Assembly (NCBI GenBank): GCA_944391365.1
Contig: CALXTH010000151.1
Span: 1-8,311 of the forward strand
Length of the DNA: 8,311 nucleotides
Origin: an uncultured Alphaproteobacteria bacterium
GTDB lineage: Bacteria; Pseudomonadota; Alphaproteobacteria; RF32; CAG-239
Direction of reading: 5' to 3'
The position numbers and the translations under genes were made by a program. The notes under the pieces were generated by a model. That model worked only from the letters and a program-made list of their open reading frames with translations. It made no database searches and was not told where the DNA came from. This document shows positions 1 through 4,983 of the stretch, one piece after another (positions within the stretch are counted from its first letter, which is position 1; each line of letters opens with the position of its first letter).

Positions 1-458
1 ATCTGCTTAACCAAACGCTTTTGGTCATCTTCGTTCAAAATGGTAAAATTGCTGTGCAGCCCGACCAACTCGGCATGGTTCCGCAAAATCTTGACACAGA
101 CGGAGTGAAAAGTCCCCAGCCACACGGAAGCCGCCACATCGCCGATAAGGCTCTGCACCCGGTCTTTCATCTCCCGGGCGGCACGGTTGGTAAAGGTCAC
201 CACCAGGCACTCCCACGGATTCGCCTTGCGTGTTGCCAGCAAATAGGCCAGACGCGTCGTCAGCACTTTGGTTTTGCCCGTCCCCGCGCCGGACAACACC
301 AAAACCGGCCCTTCGGTTGTTGTCACGGCTTTGCGCTGTTCCGGATTAAGACTGTCCAGCCACGGAAAAGAAGGCATGAGCGCGCTGATGTTGTCAAAAA
401 CCTGAGGCTCCCGTGCAGGCTCATTGTCATAAGAACTCAAATCAAATATATCATCCAT
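1..458 (-). CDS. uvrD: UvrD/PcrA-type superfamily 1 DNA helicase, N-terminal part (truncated by window edge)
   Basis: ATP-dependent 3'-5' DNA helicase of the UvrD/PcrA/Rep group, which acts in nucleotide excision repair, mismatch repair and replication-fork clearance in the cytoplasm. I read 152 codons on the minus strand from an ATG at 458 to the window edge, with no stop. After an acidic N-terminal extension of about 32 residues come the Q-motif region (LNPEQRKAV), Walker A motif I (GAGTGKT), motif Ia (TFTNRAAREM) and motif Ib (GTFHS), followed by a segment ending FTILNEDDQKRLVKQ. Order and spacing match the 1A subdomain of the family. Only this part is present, so motifs II-VI and the 2A/2B domains lie outside. 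The Shine-Dalgarno is weak (AAGAAG upstream). The gene is divergent from the TPR gene at 537, with a shared AT-rich intergenic region of 78 bp. UvrD and PcrA cannot be separated from this piece; the symbol is the alphaproteobacterial convention. Confidence 0.93.
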   Translation of the reverse strand, partial: MDDIFDLSSYDNEPAREPQVFDNISALMPSFPWLDSLNPEQRKAVTTTEGPVLVLSGAGTGKTKVLTTRLAYLLATRKANPWECLVVTFTNRAAREMKDRVQSLIGDVAASVWLGTFHSVCVKILRNHAELVGLHSNFTILNEDDQKRLVKQ

Positions 459-493
459 TGTTGTATTACTTCTTGTGTTTTTTTCTTTTGGAC

Positions 494-509
494 TATATAT
501 AATATATAT
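494..509. promoter_or_regulatory. AT-rich divergent promoter region with consensus -10 (TATAAT)
   Basis: A 16-base alternating A/T tract between the two divergent start codons contains TATAAT at 498-503, properly placed to drive the TPR gene at 537. No good -35 is visible: TTGTGT at 473-478 has a long 19-base spacer. The tract is close to self-complementary, so the minus strand also offers -10-like hexamers (TATATT) for uvrD. Only the plus-strand -10 is clear. Confidence 0.35.
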
Positions 510-536
510 CACGACAGATTGCAAAGGAGTTTTTAG

Positions 537-1478
537 ATGACGGGTATAAATACTGAAAAATATGTAGATATTCCAGCTCAAGTTGCACAACAGGGGGATG
601 ACGCCTGGAAAGCCGGAAATTATGACGAGGCGCGCAGCCGGTATATTGAAGCCGCCAGACTCTATGATGACAATGAGGACGGACAGGGCGAGGCGCAGGT
701 TCTCGGCCGCCTGGGCGAACTGGAACTCAGCATCGAAAATTTTGCAGAGTCGGAAAAAGCCCTGCAGGCAGCGGTCGAACTGGTGAAAAATCAGCCGGAT
801 GCCGAAAGCACTCACGCCGAAACACTGATTAAATTATCCAAACTTTATACCGCACAGTATGATTTTGAACAGGCTCTGCAAAGCCTGAAAACAGCTGAAA
901 AAATTCTGAGCAGCGGCGGCAGCCGCAACCTGATAGGCGAGGCCTGTGACCAGAAGGCATATATTTATCAGATGACCGGCCGTAATGACAAAGCGGTTGA
1001 AGCATATCACCGGGCCGCAGAGATGTTTGAAAGCGAAGGCATGACCCTGAAAGCCGCGGCCGTTCTGCGGGCTCAGGCGCGTTTGCTGATGAAAAACAGG
1101 GAATATGACCGGGCACATGATGTTTTGGAAAAAAGCCGGAGTTTCTATCGTGAAAACGGAGATGTCCTGGGCGAGGCCAGCGCATTGTCGGCCATCGGCT
1201 GCCTGCGTTATATCATCGGTGATATTGAACAGGCGCGCAAAGCCCTGATGAAATCTGTTTATCTTTATGGCAGGGTTTCTCACCATTTTGCCGCGGCCGA
1301 GGCCTTGCTTTATCTGGCGCGGGTTGAATCATTCAACCGCGAACAGGGCGACTTTGCCCGGGCCAAAGCGCATTATAAAAAGTCAATAGAATTATACGGC
1401 TTTTTGCAGAACGACACAATGAAAAATGCCGTTCTTGAAGAATATGAAAACTTTTTGAAAAGAGAAATGATAGACTAG
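537..1478 (+). CDS. TPR-repeat scaffold protein (first gene of MoxR/DUF58 cluster)
   Basis: A 313-residue, all-helical protein with no signal peptide or membrane segment, so probably cytoplasmic. I see about seven helix-turn-helix units of 36-40 residues, at roughly 13-46, 52-86, 94-126, 134-167, 172-206, 211-246 and 252-288. They carry the TPR pattern of small residues and aromatic 'AxxxY' endings (for example GNYDEARSRYIEAARLY and GRNDKAVEAYHRAAEMF). The longer-than-34-residue period resembles kinesin-light-chain or MalT-like TPRs, which usually bind peptides or partner proteins. The start is supported by AAAGGAG at 523-529, eight bases before the ATG. The stop lies 13 bases before the MoxR start, so the two are very likely co-transcribed and the protein is plausibly a partner or adaptor of the ATPase. 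The specific function is unknown. Confidence 0.85.
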   Translation: MTGINTEKYVDIPAQVAQQGDDAWKAGNYDEARSRYIEAARLYDDNEDGQGEAQVLGRLGELELSIENFAESEKALQAAVELVKNQPDAESTHAETLIKLSKLYTAQYDFEQALQSLKTAEKILSSGGSRNLIGEACDQKAYIYQMTGRNDKAVEAYHRAAEMFESEGMTLKAAAVLRAQARLLMKNREYDRAHDVLEKSRSFYRENGDVLGEASALSAIGCLRYIIGDIEQARKALMKSVYLYGRVSHHFAAAEALLYLARVESFNREQGDFARAKAHYKKSIELYGFLQNDTMKNAVLEEYENFLKREMID

Positions 1479-1491
1479 AAAGGCACAAACA

Positions 1492-2457
1492 ATGGAAAAC
1501 ATCAGAGACAAAATTCTTTCCCTGAAACAATATATGGAAACCCGCATTATCGGACAGGAAGATTTGGTAAAAAAACTGATTATCACGCTTTTGGCCGACG
1601 GACATGCCTTGGTCGAAGGTGCGCCGGGACTGGCTAAAACCAAAGCGATAAAAACCCTTTCCCAGTCTGTTAATGCCAAATACAACCGCATCCAGTTTAC
1701 GCCGGATCTGCTGCCTTCGGATATTACCGGCAGTGACATCTATGTCGCGGATAAAAGTGAGTTTGAGTTTCGTCCGGGGCCGGTTTTTGCCAATCTGGTT
1801 CTGGCGGATGAAATCAACCGCGCCCCGGCAAAAGTCCAGTCCGCACTGCTGGAGGCCATGGCTGAACGTCAGGTCAGCATCGGCGGAAAACGCTATGCTC
1901 TGCCGCAGCTGTTTATGGTGATGGCCACCCAGAACCCGATTGAGCAGGAAGGGACTTATAATCTGCCGGAAGCGCAGCTTGACCGTTTTTTGATGTATAT
2001 TAAAATCGGCCAGCCCGATGCCGCTGCCGAGCGCAAAATTTTAAAACTGGTGCGCGGAGAAACGGCAGATCCCGAAAATACGGCCGGCCGGGTGAGCCTG
2101 AGTATTGAGGATATTCTGACCGCCCGGAAAGAAGTCCAAAACGTCCACATGAGTGAAGCCGTTGAAGAATATCTGGTGCAGTTGGTCGTAGCAACCCGCA
2201 ATCCTGAAAAATACAGCAAAAAACTTGCCGGACAGGTTCTTTACGGCGCCAGCCCCCGGGCAACCATTGCACTGGACCGTGCCGCTAAAATCAATGCCTG
2301 GATTGAGGGGCGTGATTATGTGACGCCGGAAGATATTCAGGCAATTGTTTATGATGTTCTGCGTCACCGTATTATCCTGACCTTTGAAGCCCAGGCCGAA
2401 GGGATTGATACGGACACCGTTATCGGCGAATTGTTAAAAGCCGTTCCGCTGCCCTAA
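1492..2457 (+). CDS. MoxR-family AAA+ ATPase
   Basis: An ATPase of the MoxR family (AAA_3), thought to be a chaperone-like remodeller that works with vWA-domain or DUF58 proteins. The 321 residues match the usual family length. Visible elements: Walker A GAPGLAKT at 43-50, Walker B LVLADE at 102-107 followed by INRAP, sensor 1 ATQNP at 145-149, the family signature EQEGTYNLPEAQLDRF at 151-166 with a likely arginine finger at R165, and sensor 2 GASPRA at 252-257. All catalytic residues are intact. A C-terminal lid helical domain fills about 205-315. The ribosome site is AAAGG at 1479-1483, overlapping the end of the upstream TPR stop codon region, and the DUF58 gene starts 27 bases after its stop. 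MoxR-DUF58 adjacency is a classic arrangement. MoxR is a family name, so no symbol is given. I see no membrane segment; it is cytoplasmic. Confidence 0.95.
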   Translation: MENIRDKILSLKQYMETRIIGQEDLVKKLIITLLADGHALVEGAPGLAKTKAIKTLSQSVNAKYNRIQFTPDLLPSDITGSDIYVADKSEFEFRPGPVFANLVLADEINRAPAKVQSALLEAMAERQVSIGGKRYALPQLFMVMATQNPIEQEGTYNLPEAQLDRFLMYIKIGQPDAAAERKILKLVRGETADPENTAGRVSLSIEDILTARKEVQNVHMSEAVEEYLVQLVVATRNPEKYSKKLAGQVLYGASPRATIALDRAAKINAWIEGRDYVTPEDIQAIVYDVLRHRIILTFEAQAEGIDTDTVIGELLKAVPLP

Positions 2458-2465
2458 ACATTTTC

Positions 2466-2472
2466 AGGAGGA
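2466..2472 (+). promoter_or_regulatory. Strong Shine-Dalgarno for the DUF58 gene, unusually far from the ATG
   Basis: AGGAGGA is a near-perfect anti-16S match, but 12 bases separate it from the ATG at 2485, longer than the usual 5-9. I see no in-frame ATG or GTG at a better distance, so I keep the ATG. The site is the strongest in the cluster and lies in the 27-base gap after the MoxR stop. Confidence 0.6.
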
Positions 2473-2484
2473 ACAGGCCGTCCG

Positions 2485-3447
2485 ATGTTAAAGTCATTAA
2501 AAAACAAATTTTTCAAAAAGCCGCAGGCAGACAAAAGCGGCAACGGGCTTTTTGCAACGGTTGAGGAATTGATTGAGCAGAAGCAATATGTCTCTTACCT
2601 CAAAAATTTTCATCACCGGCTGGCCGTTTCCAGACAGGCGGGCGATGTCAAATCGGCATTCAAGGGCAGGGGAATTGAGCTTGAAGAATTGCGGGCCTAC
2701 AATTATGGAGACGACGTCCGGGACATTGATTGGCGGGTCACCGCGCGCAAGCTGGCTCCCTTTACCCGGCTCTATGCCGAGGAAAAAGACCGCGAAATAT
2801 ACGTCTTGCTTGACTTGTCGCCCTATATGGTTTTTGGCACGCGCAAAGAGCTGAAATCAGTCGCTGCCGCCAAAATAGCCGCCCTGATTGGCTGGCTTTG
2901 CCTTGAAAACAAAGACCGTTTCGGCCTATATCTTTTCAGCGGTACACAGTCCCATCTTTTCAAACCCTCAAACAGCCGGGGCGGAATGATTGCCATGCTG
3001 AAAAAAATATCAGCTTATACAAAAAACATTTTGCAGTCGCCAACGGCACCTGCAAGCGGTCAGGCAGAAAGCGTTTCTGTCCCCCTGAAGGTGTTGAGTA
3101 AAGTCATTAAAGGACAGGCGACAGTGTTTGTCATCAGCGATTTTAGTGATTTCAGCGACGACCTGCAAAAAGATTTAGCGCATTTAAGCCGGAAATGCCG
3201 TGTCTTCTGCATTGATGTTTTTGACGCACTTGAAGAACACGCCCCTCAGGCCGGAGAATATATGGTGTCTTCCGGCGACGGAAAAAGCCTGATATTCAAC
3301 ACGACATCCAAAGCCTACCGCACCGAATATCAGGACTATTTTATCGCCCGGCGCCAAAAAGTCAGGGATTTTTGCCTGCGCTTTGGTGCCCGCTATCTTG
3401 AAGTTATGACCGGAGCCGATTTGCACAAACAGTTGAAAATATTCTAA
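2485..3447 (+). CDS. DUF58 domain protein (vWA-like fold), MoxR partner
   Basis: A 320-residue DUF58 protein. The family signature is clear at residues 61-88: GRG, then ELEELRAY, then GDDVRDIDWRVTAR. A vWA-like Rossmann domain follows: strand EIYVLLDLSPYM (104-115), a helix near 121-140, RFGLYLFSG (145-153), VFVISDFSDF (214-223) and RVFCIDVFD (239-247). In vWA domains the first loop is a metal site with the pattern DxSxS. Here it reads D110-L-S-P-Y, so the second serine is a tyrosine and the metal site is probably weakened. No transmembrane helix is visible, unlike the longer DUF58 members, so the protein should be cytoplasmic. DUF58 proteins usually sit beside MoxR ATPases and are proposed substrates or adaptors. 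No terminator separates it from the following TPR gene, although that gene has its own promoter. Confidence 0.92.
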   Translation: MLKSLKNKFFKKPQADKSGNGLFATVEELIEQKQYVSYLKNFHHRLAVSRQAGDVKSAFKGRGIELEELRAYNYGDDVRDIDWRVTARKLAPFTRLYAEEKDREIYVLLDLSPYMVFGTRKELKSVAAAKIAALIGWLCLENKDRFGLYLFSGTQSHLFKPSNSRGGMIAMLKKISAYTKNILQSPTAPASGQAESVSVPLKVLSKVIKGQATVFVISDFSDFSDDLQKDLAHLSRKCRVFCIDVFDALEEHAPQAGEYMVSSGDGKSLIFNTTSKAYRTEYQDYFIARRQKVRDFCLRFGARYLEVMTGADLHKQLKIF

Positions 3448-3466
3448 AATATATTGTGCTTATCTC

Positions 3467-3495
3467 TTGACATAACCCTGAGACAGTGGTACATT
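3467..3495 (+). promoter_or_regulatory. Sigma-70-like promoter P1 for the second TPR gene
   Basis: A perfect -35 TTGACA at 3467-3472, a 17-base spacer and a -10 TACATT at 3490-3495 preceded by an extended -10 TG at 3487-3488. The predicted start is near 3502, giving a leader of about 38 bases. It lies 19 bases after the DUF58 stop, so the second TPR gene can be expressed separately from the upstream three. Confidence 0.65.
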
Positions 3496-3523
3496 TTCCA
3501 ATGAATTATTCTGTAACTATAAT
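3495..3523 (+). promoter_or_regulatory. Possible second promoter P2 for the second TPR gene
   Basis: A perfect -10 TATAAT at 3518-3523 lies 17 bases after a weak -35 TTTCCA at 3495-3500. The predicted start near 3530 would leave only about ten bases before the ATG at 3540, with the AAAAGAG ribosome site at 3527-3533 at the very 5' end. Less convincing than P1. Confidence 0.3.
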
Positions 3524-3539
3524 TTGAAAAGAGAAAATC

Positions 3540-4517
3540 ATGGTAAAATCAAACGATAATAGTGCTTATAAAAGAGGTCAGGAACTTCTCGACCAGGGCT
3601 TGTATATGGAAGCCGTTCAGCAGTTTGACGAGTCGCTGAAAGAACAGCCCGATTCATGGAAAACGCTGAACAGCAAAGGTTTTGCTTATCAGAAGATGAG
3701 CCGGTATACCGAAGCGGTCGAATGTTTTGATAAAGCTCTGCAGATTAATCCCCAGTCGGTTGAGGTGCTCAACAACAAAGGGGTAACACTCAGCATGCGT
3801 GGCTTATACAAAGACGCCATTGCCTGTTTTGATCAGGCTGTTGCCGTAGACGGAACCTCGCTTGAAGCTCTGAACGGCAAAGCAATTGCCCTGCAGCACA
3901 TGTTTTCTTATAAAGAGGCTCTGGATGTTCTGGAGCAGGCCATGAAAATAGACCCGAGACATACGCAAACGCTGTTGAGCATTGCGGTGACGTTGCAAAA
4001 ACTGAAACAATATGACCGGGCGATTTCTTTTTTCAAAAAAGTTTTATCCTCCGACAAAACCAACATTAAAGCCTGGAACGGCGTCGGCGTCACCTATCAG
4101 TTGATCGGTGACAATAATTCCGCACTGAAATGTTTCACCAAAATTCTGAATATCAACAGCCATGAAATTCAGGCCTGGATCAGTATCGGTTTTGTTTATC
4201 AAAAAGTCGGTAAATTCAATGACGCGCTGAAATGCTATAAAAAAGCGCAAATGGTCATCAACAATCGTTATCATCACAAGCTTTATGACGGGTTGGCCAG
4301 CTGCCTGACCAAACTGTCTGAGTTTGACCAGGCGATTGAAGTCTATAAACAGATTTTCCAGCGGGAAGAGGGCAAAAAGAAATGGGATGCCCAGCGTTCA
4401 ATCAAATTTGTAAATAAGTTGAAACGCAAAAAAGCCATCGGCGCCTTAAACCCTCCGGGAGGCAGCGCAGATCCTTTGGCAGAAACGCTTGCCGCCCCGT
4501 TACCCAACAACAATTAA
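3540..4517 (+). CDS. TPR-repeat protein, eight consecutive canonical repeats
   Basis: A 325-residue protein made almost entirely of TPRs. Eight 34-residue units run without gaps at about 5-38, 39-72, 73-106, 107-140, 141-174, 175-208, 209-242 and 243-277. They show the consensus W/L-G-Y-A-F-A-P positions (for example KTLNSKGFAYQKMSRYTEAV and EVLNNKGVTL). A basic helix (KKKWDAQRSIKFVNKLKRKK) follows, then a Pro/Ala-rich disordered tail. There is no signal peptide or membrane segment. Such superhelices bind proteins. This one differs from the first TPR protein (537) by having classical 34-residue spacing, so they are unlikely to be recent duplicates. Its weak Shine-Dalgarno (AAAAGAG) is offset by a good promoter. 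Location at the end of the MoxR/DUF58 cluster suggests a related role, but separate transcription means this is only inference. Confidence 0.88.
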   Translation: MVKSNDNSAYKRGQELLDQGLYMEAVQQFDESLKEQPDSWKTLNSKGFAYQKMSRYTEAVECFDKALQINPQSVEVLNNKGVTLSMRGLYKDAIACFDQAVAVDGTSLEALNGKAIALQHMFSYKEALDVLEQAMKIDPRHTQTLLSIAVTLQKLKQYDRAISFFKKVLSSDKTNIKAWNGVGVTYQLIGDNNSALKCFTKILNINSHEIQAWISIGFVYQKVGKFNDALKCYKKAQMVINNRYHHKLYDGLASCLTKLSEFDQAIEVYKQIFQREEGKKKWDAQRSIKFVNKLKRKKAIGALNPPGGSADPLAETLAAPLPNNN

Positions 4518-4519
4518 CA

Positions 4520-4555
4520 ATTAAAGGCCTCCCTCAGAGGCCTTTAATCTTTCCG
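4520..4555 (+). terminator. Rho-independent terminator after the second TPR gene
   Basis: A perfect 12-base-pair stem: ATTAAAGGCCTC at 4520-4531 and its complement GAGGCCTTTAAT at 4537-4548, with a five-base loop, followed by the short T-rich stretch CTTTCC. It starts two bases after the stop codon. The outer A/T pairs provide the U-rich release segment. Confidence 0.85.
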
Positions 4556-4596
4556 GTAAAAGAACAACAATTTCAGTCTCAAATTCCGATGAAAAC

Positions 4597-4707
4597 CTAA
4601 TAATTCACCAACACCAGCCGAACATGGGCGATATTGGTGCTATTGCGATACCTTGAAATTCCCAAATTCGTGATTATATCAAAAAGTGCTTGCGAACTTT
4701 GTTCCAT
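4597..4707 (-). pseudogene. Possible decayed 3' end of a DUF1566-like gene
   Basis: On the minus strand an open frame of 36 codons (ATG at 4707, TAG at 4597-4599) ends in SRYRNSTNIAHVRLVLVNY. The 'YxN...VRLV' ending resembles the C-terminal end of DUF1566/Lcl-type domains, including the neighbouring secreted protein, which ends in YGNRNGFVRCIW. No Shine-Dalgarno precedes the ATG, no 'RLP' or 'WSSS' motif lies upstream, and a stop closes the frame about 14 codons further up. If real it is a remnant only. It overlaps the putative promoter and the first domain of the structured RNA, so chance similarity is quite possible. Confidence 0.2.
4653..4680 (+). promoter_or_regulatory. Putative promoter of the structured RNA
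   Basis: TTGAAA at 4653-4658 and TATATC at 4675-4680 with a 16-base spacer, preceded by TG at 4671-4672. The predicted start is near 4684-4688, essentially at the first base of the outer helix of the structured RNA (4684). That coincidence strengthens the call. Each hexamer alone is imperfect. Confidence 0.45.
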
Positions 4708-4958
4708 TGTGGTATTCTGATTATGCAGTTGGGAAAACCGGCTGTGGTGTCAGAAAACACCTCGTAGTGAATATCCACTGATGAGTGGAGTGGGTGGAAT
4801 AAGCACTTGCAGAAAGCCTCTGATATTGATGTTTACATTAGTGTTATGCTTCTGTTAGCTGGTTAAGTGCAGCAGGTAGACAAAGAAGCCTGACCGTTAC
4901 TACAACGGTTTTCTGCTCCACTCGCCTTTGTTTTCATAACATTGGCGAGTTTGTTTTT
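4684..4958 (+). ncRNA. Putative structured leader RNA or ncRNA, two domains plus terminator; family not recognised
   Basis: Helices found by eye. Domain 1 is closed by AAGTGCTT 4684-4691 with 4801-4808. Inside are 4702-4706/4795-4799, 4713-4717/4769-4773, CAGTTGG 4726-4732/CCGGCTG 4738-4744 with a GAAAA loop, GGTGT 4746-4750/ACACC 4757-4761, and TCCACT 4774-4779/AGTGGA 4784-4789. Domain 2 abuts it, closed by GCAGAAA 4809-4815/TTTCTGC 4910-4916. Inside are 4821-4831/4836-4846 (11 pairs including G-U), GCTTCT 4848-4853/AGAAGC 4884-4889 with inner 4858-4861/4870-4873, and ACCGTT 4893-4898/AACGGT 4904-4909. The terminator follows at 4920-4958. These helices are mutually compatible, apart from base 4920 onward being able to switch. 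I checked from memory for features of RNase P RNA, tmRNA, 6S RNA, SRP RNA, T-box, cobalamin, TPP, FMN and group I/II introns and saw no match. The next gene starts 26 bases after the terminator, suggesting a cis-regulatory leader. Confidence 0.6.
4920..4958 (+). terminator. Intrinsic terminator (possible attenuator) upstream of the secreted protein gene
   Basis: ACTCGCC at 4920-4926 pairs with GGCGAGT at 4944-4950. Inside, after a TT/TT internal loop, TGTT at 4929-4932 pairs with AACA at 4938-4941, leaving a five-base loop. A T-rich tract (TTTGTTTTT, 4950-4958) follows directly. The hairpin lies upstream of a gene with no space for its own promoter, which is the geometry of transcription attenuation. 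The bases 4916-4923 can alternatively pair with 4783-4790. Confidence 0.75.
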
Positions 4959-4972
4959 AATCTAAAAACAAT

Positions 4973-4976
4973 GGAG
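4973..4976 (+). promoter_or_regulatory. Ribosome binding site of the secreted Cys-rich protein
   Basis: GGAG, seven bases before the ATG at 4984. It lies outside the terminator hairpin, so regulation by the upstream RNA would act on transcription rather than by hiding this site. An out-of-frame ATG at 4971 overlaps it and is unlikely to be used. Confidence 0.6.
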
Positions 4977-4983
4977 CTTAGTT

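Larger units (their letters stand above)
4518..4983. other. Gene-poor interval: terminator, remnant-like stretch, structured RNA
   Basis: This 466-base gap holds, left to right: the terminator of the TPR gene (4520-4555); about 100 bases with no strong signal except a short minus-strand frame that may be a decayed gene end (4597-4707); a putative promoter (4653-4680); the structured RNA and its terminator (4684-4958); and a short spacer with the ribosome site of the next gene. No tRNA, rRNA, CRISPR or transposon end is visible. Confidence 0.8.

Noticed and set aside
21..536. Plus-strand open frame across the helicase gene
   Set aside because: Antisense to clear helicase motifs, with no family features in its translation and a start lying inside the helicase.
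4726..4790. Short matches to cobalamin-riboswitch words (GGGAA, GGTG, CCACTG)
   Set aside because: Order and spacing do not fit the cobalamin aptamer, and no B12-box-like segment follows.
4779..4800. CTGATGAG followed by GGAATAA, resembling a hammerhead ribozyme core
   Set aside because: The required GAAA and cleavage-site context are absent, and these bases are better explained by the perfect TCCACT/AGTGGA hairpin.
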